Source: Vibrio hangzhouensis
GTDB lineage: Bacteria > Pseudomonadota > Gammaproteobacteria > Enterobacterales > Vibrionaceae
Reading direction: 5' to 3'
NCBI RefSeq assembly: GCF_900107935.1
Contig: NZ_FNVG01000002.1
Coordinates: forward strand, 248,001 to 312,000
DNA length: 64,000 bases
The stretch's first letter is position 1. Each line of letters starts with the position of its first letter. Made by a program: the position numbers and the translations under genes. Shown here one piece after another: positions 48,498-58,288 of the stretch. The notes beneath the pieces are model-generated. The model was not told the origin of the DNA. It was given only the letters and a program-made list of their open reading frames with translations, and did no database searches.

Positions 48498-50571
48498 CGT
48501 CATCTCCTAAAAAATCATCCAGTGACGGGTATTCAATGCTTTCTGAATTGTGACCTGTTTGAATATCAATGACATCGGCAGTAGTTTGCTTTGCTTCAGG
48601 CTTAAAATTGACTGCTGAGTTATCTCGCTCAAGCTCCCGCTCTTCGTCTCGATTACCCTTAATTCCAGACAATCTTTGTGAGTCAGTCAATTTGGGCACC
48701 TTCGCCTTTTTGTCTCGTTCTCGTTTAGCAATACTCTCCATCATTTCCTGTAAGTCTGGAGCCTCAAAATCTTTATCTTGACTCGCTGACGCCTCTGCGA
48801 CTTTAGAAGACTTGAAAATACCCGCAGCATCAACGAAACTCATTCCCTTATATCGACGGCTACGATCTGAAAGCTCACATATCCAATAGGATTGATAGCT
48901 TTTATCAGGCCTCAGGTAAACCACATCTGTTCGCCGTGGATCAAATGCCACCTCCACTTTCTTTGGCCTTGTATGCTTAAATCGGTCAAACCAGCCTTCA
49001 GCCATTGCTTCACGGCAAGTGTACTTCAACCCTTTGAAACCAATACCTACCTCGGACACTGTTCCTTTTTCCGTCGGTAACAGGTTCACCTCCACCATCT
49101 CTTTACTGCATGGTCTCAATTTACCGGTTCGGTTTTTAATTCCCCAATTCCAAAGCTGAACGGGGACTGCTGGCAAATCATCAGGCATATCTTCGGCAAA
49201 ATCATAATCTTTAACTACATGTCGAGTGTTGTAGTTGATAATGATATGAATCACGGTTTCAGTGAATGCATGCAAGGTTAATTCTGCGTCTAACTCATAC
49301 CGGCGTCCTAAGCGCTTCTTGCCGTTGACTGGCTCAACAATACCACCGATATAGGGTCTGAATTTAGTTTGAAGGGTATTGAAATAGCGCTCCACACCTC
49401 CTTTATCATCCCCTCTGTAGGAACGCGAGTTACTCAATTGGATGTTAAATGCATTAACGAGGACGTCAGCTTGCCTATGCAAAAGCTCGCCTTTGTCCGC
49501 CATGATAGACGCAGGAATACCAACAGAAGGCCACATACTAGAATCGATTTCTATTCCATAGCTCCGACAATACTCTGTTTTATCAAGAAAGGCGTTAGAC
49601 ATGGCCATCACCGCCGCAACCCATGATGGGTTTTCCAAACCGACGTAAAGCCCTGTAACCATGCGGCTAAAGACATCTTTAACCACGTAAACCACTGGCC
49701 TACCGATGATTTTATTCGGATCTTTCTCAGAAACTAAATAGAGATCCGCAATCGTTGCATCAATCTCATATCGCCCCCCTGGTCCGATATTCATAAAGGC
49801 TGATGTGCTTGTTAGTGCTCGAATATCCTTGTCGTATGCTCTGGACGGCGTTCTTCGTCTTACTACATCATGTTTCTTGTAGTTAGATTCATAAAAGTAG
49901 CGAAATTGGCGAAGAGTCGGTATGGAAGTCTTATCAGAGTCGGGATATCGGGATTTATACAAGCCAATTGCCTTATCTTTGGCGTCTTTGATAGAGAACT
50001 TATCGTTTTGAAGAAAGAAGCCATCAATGGCTAGACTGAAAATTTCTGCGACATCATCGGTAATGATTGCACCTACACCTTCAGCTGTTGTTCGCTTCCG
50101 CCCGAGCTTATTGCCCACGTCACGCCTAGATTTACCTTTCCCGCCAGACTTATGATAATCAGTCAGCAATGCATTGGGCGTCATCCCTCTTTGCCAATAG
50201 CGACGAAGTTGACGAATGAAGTAAATACGAGGTTTTCCGGTCACTTCAACCGCGTTTCTAATTAGACGATTGCGCGACGCCTTATCAAATAATTCACTGT
50301 GGTCTTTTAGTAGAATTTTTAGCAGCGTATAGGCTTCATCTCGCTTGAGAGCTTGTGCACCGTCGGGCTCAACATGAGAGAAAGTAAAAGGTTCACTGAT
50401 GCACTCTATCGTTTGTGCAGCGATAAGTTCATGTAACTCAGAGGTTGGCATAAGTATGGGCCAAGCCGATTCATCATCGAGACTGATCAGCCAGATGAAC
50501 TCTAACGTTTCGTACACCACACGTATTCGCTCTTTTGAATCTGTGTATTGATAGACTTGATTAAGAAGCAT
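48490..50571 (-). CDS. tnsB: DDE transposase TnsB
   Basis: A 693-residue transposase; Tn7 TnsB has 702. The catalytic triad is visible: Asp in GGRYEIDATIADL, Asp in SIMADKGEL and Glu in GGVERYF. DNA-binding regions occupy the first 260 residues, and a TnsC-contacting tail rich in charged residues occupies the last 80. I chose the ATG at 50569-50571 because GGAGG lies six bases upstream; it overlaps tnsA by 11 bp. It joins the 3' ends to target DNA and binds the repeats at both element ends. Confidence 0.93.
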   Translation of the reverse strand: MLLNQVYQYTDSKERIRVVYETLEFIWLISLDDESAWPILMPTSELHELIAAQTIECISEPFTFSHVEPDGAQALKRDEAYTLLKILLKDHSELFDKASRNRLIRNAVEVTGKPRIYFIRQLRRYWQRGMTPNALLTDYHKSGGKGKSRRDVGNKLGRKRTTAEGVGAIITDDVAEIFSLAIDGFFLQNDKFSIKDAKDKAIGLYKSRYPDSDKTSIPTLRQFRYFYESNYKKHDVVRRRTPSRAYDKDIRALTSTSAFMNIGPGGRYEIDATIADLYLVSEKDPNKIIGRPVVYVVKDVFSRMVTGLYVGLENPSWVAAVMAMSNAFLDKTEYCRSYGIEIDSSMWPSVGIPASIMADKGELLHRQADVLVNAFNIQLSNSRSYRGDDKGGVERYFNTLQTKFRPYIGGIVEPVNGKKRLGRRYELDAELTLHAFTETVIHIIINYNTRHVVKDYDFAEDMPDDLPAVPVQLWNWGIKNRTGKLRPCSKEMVEVNLLPTEKGTVSEVGIGFKGLKYTCREAMAEGWFDRFKHTRPKKVEVAFDPRRTDVVYLRPDKSYQSYWICELSDRSRRYKGMSFVDAAGIFKSSKVAEASASQDKDFEAPDLQEMMESIAKRERDKKAKVPKLTDSQRLSGIKGNRDEERELERDNSAVNFKPEAKQTTADVIDIQTGHNSESIEYPSLDDFLGDDDD

Positions 50572-51382
50572 TGCCGACCTCCAAATCTGCACTATCGCTA
50601 TCTACGAGCTCCACATCTTCGCACTTCCACTCAGTAAACGGAGTTTCAAGTGATGCTTTTAAATATTGATTGGCGATACCATAGCGAAATATTCCGATAT
50701 GAGTCCCTTCCTCTAATTGGTATTGATCATCCAATTTTGCACAATGTCGGGCTACATAAGCTTTGGGTTGCTTCGCTAACCTAGCGGCAAGTTCAATGAC
50801 ATCTTGCTTGGAGAATGGGTATTCGACTTCAGTATCTAAATCGATAAGTGGTTTTATCCACTTCAGGTTCATTTTGAGTTCGTTGGAGACTTCTTGATCG
50901 GTAAAAATGGGACAGGGTACTTTTTTTGCTTCCCAGTACGCTTTCTCTATTTGGAGCTTTTCGACAATGCGCTTGTCATCAAGCTTTAGAGCTGGCTTTA
51001 CGGGGATCGCTAACTGGGAACCATCAACAAAATCGATGATTAAATCCGTTGTCACTATTTTAAGCTCGCCCTTTTCTTGAGGGTGACGAATACCTAGTTG
51101 GCGGCAAATAATCAAAGAGTCAGCAAGAGGAATAGGAAACTGCTCTCGAATGTCGATCACCTCTTCACACCAATCGAACACCAAAAATGCGGCAAGCTCA
51201 TTTCCAGAGAATAAGTGATGAACTCGGCCAACAGTGGCACTTTTGACACGTACACTTTCGCCAGAACTGCTGAACTCTCCGACTTTAATGAAAGGAACAT
51301 AGTCCTTCCCCGTCCCTTCGCCTCGTTTTTCATCTAAACGCTTTTGGTCTTTCTTATTGAGTGGCTTATCTGCATCTGACAT
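50561..51382 (-). CDS. tnsA: 5'-end nuclease TnsA
   Basis: A 273-residue endonuclease, the same length as Tn7 TnsA. Conserved blocks are GKDYVPFIKVGEFSSSG, GRVHHLFSGNELAAFL, IDIREQFPI and TTDLIIDF followed by IPVKPALKL. The Asp (TTD) and Lys (VKP) of the catalytic core are kept. The glutamine of Tn7 IQVKP is Pro here, which is unusual. TnsA cuts the 5' ends so that the element is fully excised (cut and paste). Its start codon lies 7 bases after a terminator-like hairpin whose arm includes the Shine-Dalgarno. Confidence 0.92.
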   Translation of the reverse strand: MSDADKPLNKKDQKRLDEKRGEGTGKDYVPFIKVGEFSSSGESVRVKSATVGRVHHLFSGNELAAFLVFDWCEEVIDIREQFPIPLADSLIICRQLGIRHPQEKGELKIVTTDLIIDFVDGSQLAIPVKPALKLDDKRIVEKLQIEKAYWEAKKVPCPIFTDQEVSNELKMNLKWIKPLIDLDTEVEYPFSKQDVIELAARLAKQPKAYVARHCAKLDDQYQLEEGTHIGIFRYGIANQYLKASLETPFTEWKCEDVELVDSDSADLEVGNAS

Positions 51383-51420
51383 AAAAAAACCTCCGACTAA
51401 GCTTAACTTAGCAGGAGGTT
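51383..51420 (-). terminator. Terminator-like hairpin that hides the tnsA ribosome-binding site
   Basis: On the minus strand AACCTCC (51420-51414) pairs with GGAGGTT (51394-51388) and CTAAG (51411-51407) with CTTAG (51401-51397), with a 5-base loop. Seven T's follow and end directly at the tnsA ATG. GGAGG in the 3' arm is the only good tnsA Shine-Dalgarno. The element matches the displaced native glmS terminator (31284-31319) at 28 of 34 positions. Transcripts reading out of glmS would stop here, and any that pass would carry a blocked ribosome site. Confidence 0.8.
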
Positions 51421-51426
51421 AAAAAA

Positions 51427-51492
51427 CGATCAATCTTTATTGTATATGATCAGACTTTATTGTAACTGATCAAACTTTATTGTCTTCCGACA
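51427..51492. repeat. Right end with three tandem TnsB-binding sites
   Basis: On the minus strand, relatives of ACAATAAAGTTTGATCA occur at 51483-51467, 51463-51447 and 51443-51427, exactly 20 bp apart, with the terminus TGTCGGAAGACA at 51492. Closely packed sites identify the Tn7-type right end. Tn7 itself has four. Confidence 0.88.
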
Positions 51493-51497
51493 ATGAT
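51493..51497. repeat. Target-site duplication, right copy (attTn7)
   Basis: ATGAT adjoins the right terminus and repeats the left flank. It lies 21 to 25 bp after the glmS stop codon, the standard Tn7 insertion point. Confidence 0.9.
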
Positions 51498-51517
51498 TGT
51501 GTTCTGACACCCAACTA

Positions 51518-53350
51518 CTACTCAACCGTTACCGCTTTCGCCAGGTTACGAGGCTGGTCAACGTCAGTACCTTTAATAAGTGCTACGTGGTAAGACAGTA
51601 GCTGCATTGGCACTGTGTAGTAGATAGGCGCGATGATGTCGTCAACGTGAGGCATTTGGATGATCTTCATGCTCTCATCGCCTTCAAAACCGGCTTTTTC
51701 GTCAGCGAATACATACAACAGGCCGCCACGAGCACGCACTTCTTCAATGTTTGACTTCAGCTTCTCAAGAAGGTCATTCGTTGGAGCCACAACAACCACT
51801 GGCATGTCAGCATCAATCAGTGCCAGAGGGCCGTGTTTTAGTTCACCTGCAGCGTAGGCTTCTGCGTGGATATAGGAAATCTCTTTTAGTTTCAGAGATG
51901 CTTCCATCGCGATTGGGTAGTACTCGCCACGACCTAAGAATAGTGTGTGGTGTTTGTCAGCGAAATCTGTTGCTAGTGCTTCGATTTCTTTGTCGAACGC
52001 TAGCGCCTTCTCGATGTTTGCAGGCAGTTCGTGCAGTGATTTCACGATTTCTGCTTCGCGCTCTTCGGTCATGCGACCTTGTAGGCGAGCAATCGATACC
52101 ACCATCATCAGCATAGCTGCTAGCTGAGTTGTGAATGCTTTGGTAGATGCCACGCCGATCTCTGTGCCTGCGCGAGTCATGAATGCAAAGTCAGACTCAC
52201 GAACCAAAGAAGAACCCGCCACGTTACAGATGGTCATTGCTGACATGTAACCTTTTTCTTTCGCCAGGCGAAGTGCTGCCAGAGTATCTGCGGTTTCACC
52301 AGACTGAGAAAGCGTCACCAACAGGCTGTTTGGACGTACTACAAAATCGCGGTAGCGGAACTCAGAGGCGATCTCTACATCACAGCTTACGCCAGCGATA
52401 GATTCAAACCAGTAGCGAGCAGCCATACCAGAGTTGTAAGACGTACCACATGCGATGATTTGAACGTGCTCAACCTTCTTTAAAATGTCAACCGCGTTAA
52501 CACCAATTGCTTCAGTCACTACCGCTTTGTCGGTAATGCGACCTTCCATCGTGTTGATCAGAGCGCGAGGTTGCTCGTAGATCTCTTTTTGCATGAAGTG
52601 GCGGTACTGACCTTTGTCACCCGCGTCATGTTCAGCGTTCGACTCCGTGATTTCACGCTCTACCGGATTGCCATTTACATCAAGAACCTTCACTTCGCGA
52701 CGTGTAATTTCAGCTACGTCGCCTTCTTCTAGGTACATAAAGCGACGAGTAACACTCAACAATGCCAGTTGATCAGAAGCCAAGAAGTTTTCGCCCACAC
52801 CAAAACCGATTACGATTGGACTACCAGAGCGAGCGGCAACAATACGGCTTGGGTCTTTACGGTCAACCACTACCGTACCGTAGGCACCATCTAGTTGTGC
52901 CGCGGTTTTTTGTAGCGCTTCAACAAGAGTTTCGGAAGTGCGACGCTCCCACTCAACTAAGTGAGCGATAACTTCGGTGTCAGTTTGAGATTGGAACACG
53001 TAACCACGCTCTTGCAGTGTTGCTCGTAGCTCTTCGTGGTTTTCAATAATGCCGTTGTGTACAACAGCGATATCCCCAGATACGTGTGGGTGAGCGTTCG
53101 CTTCGGAAGGTTCACCGTGAGTTGCCCAGCGAGTGTGAGCGATACCCGTACCGCCTGTCACATCCTGCGAATCCACGGCATCAGCTAGTTCTTGTACTTT
53201 ACCCAGACGACGGACTCGTTTCAGCTCTAAGTCGGCATCAACCACAGCCACGCCCGCTGAATCATATCCACGGTACTCCAGACGGCGTAGACCCTCTACC
53301 AAAATTTCTGCTACGTCACGTTGTGCCACCGCACCTACGATTCCACACAT
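51518..53350 (-). CDS. glmS: Glucosamine-6-phosphate synthase GlmS
   Basis: A 610-residue enzyme making glucosamine 6-phosphate from fructose 6-phosphate and glutamine. The N-terminal Cys nucleophile is at residue 2 ([13 protein letters not shown]), with RWATHGEPS and the two SIS domains ([16 protein letters not shown] and SQSGETADT loops) intact. The C-terminus [11 protein letters not shown] is the coding sequence that TnsD recognises, so the gene doubles as the attachment site. It follows the DeoR gene by 73 bp. Its native terminator now lies 20 kb away beyond the transposon. Confidence 0.97.
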   Translation of the reverse strand: MCGIVGAVAQRDVAEILVEGLRRLEYRGYDSAGVAVVDADLELKRVRRLGKVQELADAVDSQDVTGGTGIAHTRWATHGEPSEANAHPHVSGDIAVVHNGIIENHEELRATLQERGYVFQSQTDTEVIAHLVEWERRTSETLVEALQKTAAQLDGAYGTVVVDRKDPSRIVAARSGSPIVIGFGVGENFLASDQLALLSVTRRFMYLEEGDVAEITRREVKVLDVNGNPVEREITESNAEHDAGDKGQYRHFMQKEIYEQPRALINTMEGRITDKAVVTEAIGVNAVDILKKVEHVQIIACGTSYNSGMAARYWFESIAGVSCDVEIASEFRYRDFVVRPNSLLVTLSQSGETADTLAALRLAKEKGYMSAMTICNVAGSSLVRESDFAFMTRAGTEIGVASTKAFTTQLAAMLMMVVSIARLQGRMTEEREAEIVKSLHELPANIEKALAFDKEIEALATDFADKHHTLFLGRGEYYPIAMEASLKLKEISYIHAEAYAAGELKHGPLALIDADMPVVVVAPTNDLLEKLKSNIEEVRARGGLLYVFADEKAGFEGDESMKIIQMPHVDDIIAPIYYTVPMQLLSYHVALIKGTDVDQPRNLAKAVTVE

Positions 53351-53423
53351 ATCATTTCTCCATTATCGATTTCTGTCTCCCTCTCTGAGCGCAAGCAAGT
53401 CATGAGAGGAGGGAGTAATTTTG

Positions 53424-54203
53424 TTAAGCGCAAATAACCTTTACGCCGTTAGATTCAATTTGAGCCTTCTGCTCATTCGTTAAGCCTTTGTCGGTCACTA
53501 GCACATCAATAGCGTCCCACGCTAATTCTAGGTTAGGAATTTTTCGACCAATTTTCTCAGATTCGATCATCACAACAACTTCACGTGCGACCTCTGCCAT
53601 AACATTGCTCAAGCCAATGAGTTCATTGAAGGTTGTCGTGCCGCGTGCCAAATCCACGCCGTCGGCACCAATAAACAACTGGTCGAAGTCATAGGAACGC
53701 AATACCGATTCCGCAACTTGCCCCTGAAAAGACTCAGAATGGCTATCCCAGGTTCCCCCTGTCATCAGCAAGGTAGGTTCGTTCTCCAACTCATTGATGG
53801 CATTGGCCAGAGAAAGTGAGTTGGTCATCACCACCAAGCCTTTTTTGCCGCCCAGTCGGGAAACCAGTGCTCCTGTGGTGCTGCCACAGTCAATCACAAT
53901 CCGATAGTGATCATGAATAAGACCTACTGCGGCTTCTGCAATACCCTCTTTGGCTGCAGAAGTGGCGCTGGATTCGTTGAGTACTTCATCGACCGCTTCC
54001 TGAGGAAGCGAGACCGCGCCGCCATATCGGCGAAGCAACTGACCATTTTTCTCTAGCGATGTGAGATCTTTTCGAATCGTAACCTCAGAGGTATCAAATA
54101 GAGCAGACAACTCTTCAACACTGACTTCACCGCGCTCTTGGACAAGCTGGGCAATGGAATGGCGTCGAACCTGAGTGTTACGTTTTCTCACTTTATCTTT
54201 CAC
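53424..54203 (-). CDS. DeoR-family regulator upstream of glmS
   Basis: A 259-residue DeoR regulator. The N-terminal HTH includes GEVSVEELSALFDTSEVTIRK, followed by LEKNGQLLRRYGGAV, the typical DeoR linker, and a sugar-phosphate-binding C-terminal domain (DCGSTTGALVSRL, GADGVDLARGTTTFN). The open frame continues 34 codons upstream with a hydrophobic stretch that does not look like family sequence; I place the start at GTG 54201-54203 (GTG at 54189-54191 is the other choice). It is likely co-transcribed with glmS and may sense an amino-sugar phosphate; this is inference. Confidence 0.85.
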   Translation of the reverse strand: MKDKVRKRNTQVRRHSIAQLVQERGEVSVEELSALFDTSEVTIRKDLTSLEKNGQLLRRYGGAVSLPQEAVDEVLNESSATSAAKEGIAEAAVGLIHDHYRIVIDCGSTTGALVSRLGGKKGLVVMTNSLSLANAINELENEPTLLMTGGTWDSHSESFQGQVAESVLRSYDFDQLFIGADGVDLARGTTTFNELIGLSNVMAEVAREVVVMIESEKIGRKIPNLELAWDAIDVLVTDKGLTNEQKAQIESNGVKVICA

Positions 54204-54376
54204 TTCAAAACTTAAACGGTGAGCAAAGTATTTCACAACGTAACTTAATACGCAAGAAACCCAGAGTATTAATTGTAAGACACGACTTGACTGGCTAAAA
54301 CACAAACAATTAAGTTTCGATTCGAAATTTAGCTAATAAAAAAGCACTGCAATAAGAGAAAGAAGAGAAGGTGGGG

Positions 54377-54412
54377 AAAAAAAGGCTCCGAATATTGAAT
54401 GTATACGGAGCC
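54377..54412 (-). terminator. Terminator of the mtl operon
   Basis: GGCTCCG (54384-54390) pairs with CGGAGCC (54406-54412). On the minus strand seven T's follow. It lies just beyond the mtlR stop. Confidence 0.85.
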
Positions 54413-54419
54413 TGAATAC

Positions 54420-55007
54420 TTATACCAGTGGGTTGTCCCTGCACAGAGTGTTGACGAGCTCTGTGATCGCGAGAATGATCGTAGATTTGACTCGTTGATA
54501 GTGTCGCTCCAAAAACATATCCAGCATTACTTCATCTAAGCCGGAGGTCATGGAGTCGTCATATTCAATGGGCATCATTTTTTGAATAGCGCTGATTTTG
54601 TTTAACTCAAACAGCACATCCACTTCGGTAAAACTAACGTTGTTGTCTTGATGTTTGGTCCACTCACGCAGGGTGACAAATATGTCGATATCATCAAAAA
54701 CTTGTTTAGAAATGACACCTAACCCTAGAAGAAGCTTGGCGCGAACCAGTATATCGCCGAGAGGACCATCGCTGGTAAGAAGAGGCTCAACGACGTATTT
54801 CACTGCATAGTCGTCTTTGTGAAAAATACCATTAATCAGCGTATCCAGCGTATCATCAATGGCATCATAAGCCGCCATAAGACACTCGCTCGCGTCTTTC
54901 GCTTCAGACAGCGCTTCCAGTAATTCAGTTTCATTTGGCGGGTGCAGTGGCATAACATCTCTTAAAACAAAGGGTGCCACTTCTGTGGCCCCAACGGCTT
55001 GAATCAT
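54420..55007 (-). CDS. mtlR: Mannitol operon repressor MtlR
   Basis: A 195-residue protein with the MtlR signature [16 protein letters not shown] and [19 protein letters not shown], nearly the same as in E. coli MtlR (also 195 residues). MtlR lacks a recognisable DNA-binding domain; it lowers mtl expression by an incompletely understood route. The start codon overlaps the mtlD stop. It is the last gene before the terminator. Confidence 0.92.
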   Translation of the reverse strand: MIQAVGATEVAPFVLRDVMPLHPPNETELLEALSEAKDASECLMAAYDAIDDTLDTLINGIFHKDDYAVKYVVEPLLTSDGPLGDILVRAKLLLGLGVISKQVFDDIDIFVTLREWTKHQDNNVSFTEVDVLFELNKISAIQKMMPIEYDDSMTSGLDEVMLDMFLERHYQRVKSTIILAITELVNTLCRDNPLV

Positions 55008-56152
55008 TTGAGCGCTAAATACGCTTCGTGCGCTAGTGTAACAATTTCTGAATCAATATTCAGCTCTGAATAATGCGCCAATGTTTTTTTAAACCCCTTC
55101 TCTACAAACATCGCCTGAAGTTCAACTGCTTGTGGGTCATCATCATTCTTATACAGGAATGCCGCCGCAATTCCTTTCAGAAGATGGCCATTTGGCAACC
55201 CATACTCCAGTGTGCCATTTAGAGGCTTAATGAGGCGATCTTGTGGACTTAGTTTGCGGATTGGCTGGCGGCCAACTCGGTCCACTTCATCGCGAAGATA
55301 AGGATTGGCAAAACGACCCAAGATTTTTTGAATGTAAGCCGCGTGTGCATCAGCATCGAAACCATAACGGCGAATGAGTACTTCACCACTTTCTCGCATC
55401 GCAGCCGTAACGTCAGCCCGAATCGCAGCGTCTTCAATAGAATCTTTGATGGTTTCGTGACCTGCGAGTACACCAAGGTAAGCCGTGATCAGGTGACCCG
55501 TGTTTAAAGTAAAGAGCTTACGTTCGACAAACGCCATTAGGTTGTCCGTGCATTCCATACCCGGAATCGCCGGAATGTCGCCAACAAACTGAGTTTGATC
55601 CACGATCCACTCACTGAAGGTTTCTACAGTGACCGCTAACGGGTCAGTCTCGCCTTCTTCAGCTGGAGGGACGATACGGTCTACCGCTGAATCAACAAAA
55701 CCGATGCTTGCTTCCGCAAATGCTTTTGCTTCATCTGTCAGGTGCTCAAACACCATTGCTTTGAGCTGGCTGGTGCCGCGAACCATGTTTTCACAAGCAA
55801 TGATATTCAGAGGCGAACCATTGCCATTCTGTGCTCGTTTCTCAATACCTTGTGCTATCGACTTAGAAACAATTTTAAGAACTGTCGGACCAACAGCCGT
55901 TGTCACCAAATCAACCGCTGCAATAAGGTCGATGATATCGCTACTGGTTGAATTCACTGCTGTTACGTTACTCACTTCTTCAACGACAACATCTTCACCA
56001 ACGATCTTTACTGGATAGGATTGACGTTCAATCAGAGCGTTAACCACGGTTTCGTTTACATCAGCAAATGTCACGTGAATGCCTGCATCTGCGAGTAGTT
56101 TTCCGATAAAGCCACGACCGATATTACCTGCGCCAAAATGTAATGCTTTCAT
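55004..56152 (-). CDS. mtlD: Mannitol-1-phosphate 5-dehydrogenase MtlD
   Basis: A 382-residue NAD-dependent polyol dehydrogenase. The N-terminal nucleotide site is [18 protein letters not shown], with ENMVRGTS and the [17 protein letters not shown] catalytic region. I chose the ATG at 56150-56152 because an AGGA Shine-Dalgarno precedes it and the length equals that of E. coli MtlD; eight additional codons lie upstream. It converts mannitol 1-phosphate to fructose 6-phosphate. Confidence 0.94.
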   Translation of the reverse strand: MKALHFGAGNIGRGFIGKLLADAGIHVTFADVNETVVNALIERQSYPVKIVGEDVVVEEVSNVTAVNSTSSDIIDLIAAVDLVTTAVGPTVLKIVSKSIAQGIEKRAQNGNGSPLNIIACENMVRGTSQLKAMVFEHLTDEAKAFAEASIGFVDSAVDRIVPPAEEGETDPLAVTVETFSEWIVDQTQFVGDIPAIPGMECTDNLMAFVERKLFTLNTGHLITAYLGVLAGHETIKDSIEDAAIRADVTAAMRESGEVLIRRYGFDADAHAAYIQKILGRFANPYLRDEVDRVGRQPIRKLSPQDRLIKPLNGTLEYGLPNGHLLKGIAAAFLYKNDDDPQAVELQAMFVEKGFKKTLAHYSELNIDSEIVTLAHEAYLALK

Positions 56153-56280
56153 AAGACGTCTTCCTAAATAACTCATTAAAAAAAGAAAAAGAAAAAATCA
56201 AAATGAGACCAACAAGGGGGTGTGTTGGTCTCGTTCACTTAGGAGCTATGACTTAAAGCCTAGGTAGATTCCCATTAATG

Positions 56281-58176
56281 TTACTTACCACTCAGGATGC
56301 GAAGTACATCGTCAACGTTAGTGGTAGACTTCAAACATTCAACAGCTTCGTCGTCATCAAGTGAATTCGTAATCGCGGTGATAACTTCAATATGTTCGTC
56401 ACCTTGCGCTGCGATACCAATGACCATCTTAGCTACGTCATCTTCATCTTCGCCCCACTGAACACCTTCAGGGAACTGGCAGAATACGATGCCGGTTTTC
56501 TTAACGAATTGTTTTGCTTCAATAGTGCCGTGAGGTACTGCAATCGACTCACCAAGGTAGGTAGAAACCAACTCTTCACGAGCTAACATGCCATCGACAT
56601 ATTGTGGTTCTACATACCCAAGTTTTACGAGTTGCTCACCAGCAAACTTGATAACCTCTTCTTTGGTTTTTGCTTCCATACCCAAGAAGATATTTTCATT
56701 AGATAGCTTAAGCGTTCCTTCTTCTTTGCTTGAGCTAGTGTCTGCTGGTGCTTCAGGCTTTTTTACAGTGCCCTCTTGCTGCGCTGCAGTCAGGTCGAGA
56801 ACCAGACCATCGTACAGACCACCATCTAAGAAGTTGCTTAGGGAGATATGGTGTGCCGTGGCCGCGTGTGTACGAGCACGGTCTGTCAAATCTTTATGCG
56901 TGATAACAATATCTACGTCACCCGGCAGGCTGTTGATTGCCAGGTTAGTTACCGAGATATCCAGACCTGCAGCATCCACTTTCTTACGAAGCATGCTTGC
57001 ACCCATAGCACTAGAACCCATACCCGCATCGCAAGCCACGATAATTTTACGAACTTGTGCAAGATTCAGAACAGCACCAGCCTGACCTTTTGAAGCTGCT
57101 TTCATGTCTTTCATTTGGCCTGCAGCTTTCTCTAGTGAGTCTTCTTCACCTTCAGTTTCTTTTTGTGCTTTAAGAAGGAACGCCGCCACCAGGAAGCTCA
57201 CTGTTGCTGATGCGACAACCGATAGAATCACACCAGCGAACGAAGCCTTAGGCGTCATTAGCAGTACTGCGAAGATAGAACCTGGAGATGCCGGAGAAAC
57301 AAGACCCGCATCAAACATAGTTAAAGTGAAGACACCTGTCATACCACCAGCAATCATCGCCAGAATCAGACGTGGGTTCATCAGTACATACGGGAAGTAA
57401 ATTTCGTGGATACCACCAAAGAAGTGGATGATCGCCGCGCCCGGAGCCGACTCTTTCGCGTTACCACGACCGAAGAACATGTAAGCAAGTAACAGACCTA
57501 GACCCGGACCTGGGTTAGCTTCAATCAGGAAGAAAATTGAACGACCCATTTCTTCTGCTTGCTGGATGCCCAGAGGAGAGAAGATACCGTGGTTGATCGC
57601 GTTATTAAGGAATAGGATCTTCGCTGGCTCTACGAAAATAGAGGTCAGAGGCAGAAGGCCAGCGTTTACCATTACGCCTACGCCAGTTGCAAGTGCTGTT
57701 GACAGAACTTTCACTGCTGGGCCAATTACCAGGAACGCCAAGATCGCACATAGCATACCGATGATGCCTGCTGAGAAGTTGTTAACCAACATCTCAAAAC
57801 CGCTCTTCACCTTACCTTCAACAGCTTTGTCGAACTTTTTGATGGCCAGGCCGCCCAGTGGGCCAACAATCATCGCACCCATAAACATTGGGATGTCAGT
57901 ACCCACAATGACACCCATTGTGGTGATTGCGCCTACAACCGCACCGCGGTCACCAGCGACCATTTTACCGCCAGTGTAACCAATCAGCAGCGGTAACAGG
58001 TAAGTAATCATCGGGCCAACCATGGAGCCCAAAGTTTCGTTTGGAATCCATCCGGTTGGAATAAATAGTGCCGTAATTAAACCCCAAGCGATGAAAGCGC
58101 CAATGTTTGGCATCACCATGTTGGAGAGGAAACGACCAAAGTTTTGTACTTTGATTTTCGCTTCAGGAGATAGCAT
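56281..58176 (-). CDS. mtlA: Mannitol PTS EIICBA component MtlA
   Basis: A 631-residue three-domain permease. The EIIC membrane domain (1-340) includes MFMGAMIVGPLGG and GGIHEIYFPYVLMNPRL. The EIIB domain carries IIVACDAGMGSSAMGAS with the phosphorylated Cys (about residue 390). The EIIA domain carries SIAVPHGTIEAK with its His (about residue 550). It imports and phosphorylates mannitol. It has a long 474-bp leader region with CRP-like sites. Confidence 0.95.
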   Translation of the reverse strand: MLSPEAKIKVQNFGRFLSNMVMPNIGAFIAWGLITALFIPTGWIPNETLGSMVGPMITYLLPLLIGYTGGKMVAGDRGAVVGAITTMGVIVGTDIPMFMGAMIVGPLGGLAIKKFDKAVEGKVKSGFEMLVNNFSAGIIGMLCAILAFLVIGPAVKVLSTALATGVGVMVNAGLLPLTSIFVEPAKILFLNNAINHGIFSPLGIQQAEEMGRSIFFLIEANPGPGLGLLLAYMFFGRGNAKESAPGAAIIHFFGGIHEIYFPYVLMNPRLILAMIAGGMTGVFTLTMFDAGLVSPASPGSIFAVLLMTPKASFAGVILSVVASATVSFLVAAFLLKAQKETEGEEDSLEKAAGQMKDMKAASKGQAGAVLNLAQVRKIIVACDAGMGSSAMGASMLRKKVDAAGLDISVTNLAINSLPGDVDIVITHKDLTDRARTHAATAHHISLSNFLDGGLYDGLVLDLTAAQQEGTVKKPEAPADTSSSKEEGTLKLSNENIFLGMEAKTKEEVIKFAGEQLVKLGYVEPQYVDGMLAREELVSTYLGESIAVPHGTIEAKQFVKKTGIVFCQFPEGVQWGEDEDDVAKMVIGIAAQGDEHIEVITAITNSLDDDEAVECLKSTTNVDDVLRILSGK

Positions 58177-58288
58177 AAGGTCATCCTCGTTATTAGAAAT
58201 AAGTAGTCCCTGTGGACCAAAAGTTGTTATTCAAAAGTCCACTAAAAAGTAACATAGGATTTCAAAAAGTCAGCACCCTGCCACTTTC

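Larger units (their letters stand above)
31358..51492. mobile_element. Complete Tn7-like transposon at attTn7 (20,135 bp)
   Basis: The termini are TGTCGGAGGACA (left) and, on the minus strand, TGTCGGAAGACA (right), resembling the Tn7 end TGTGGGCGGACA. Both are flanked by ATGAT. The right end lies 25 bp past the glmS stop and the tnsA end faces glmS, exactly as Tn7 is oriented. Inside are tnsA-tnsB-tnsC-tnsD-tnsE in Tn7 order, full length, plus about 12 kb of sugar-utilisation cargo (31534-43522). No integron, resistance gene or CRISPR locus is carried. All transposition genes look intact, so it may still move. Confidence 0.95.

Noticed and set aside
31358..51492. CRISPR-associated (Tn6677-like) Tn7 element
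   Set aside because: No cas genes or repeat-spacer array are present; TnsD and TnsE are the ordinary selectors.
54204..54305. Upstream 34-codon extension of the DeoR regulator
   Set aside because: The added hydrophobic segment does not resemble DeoR N-termini; internal GTG starts give the normal length.
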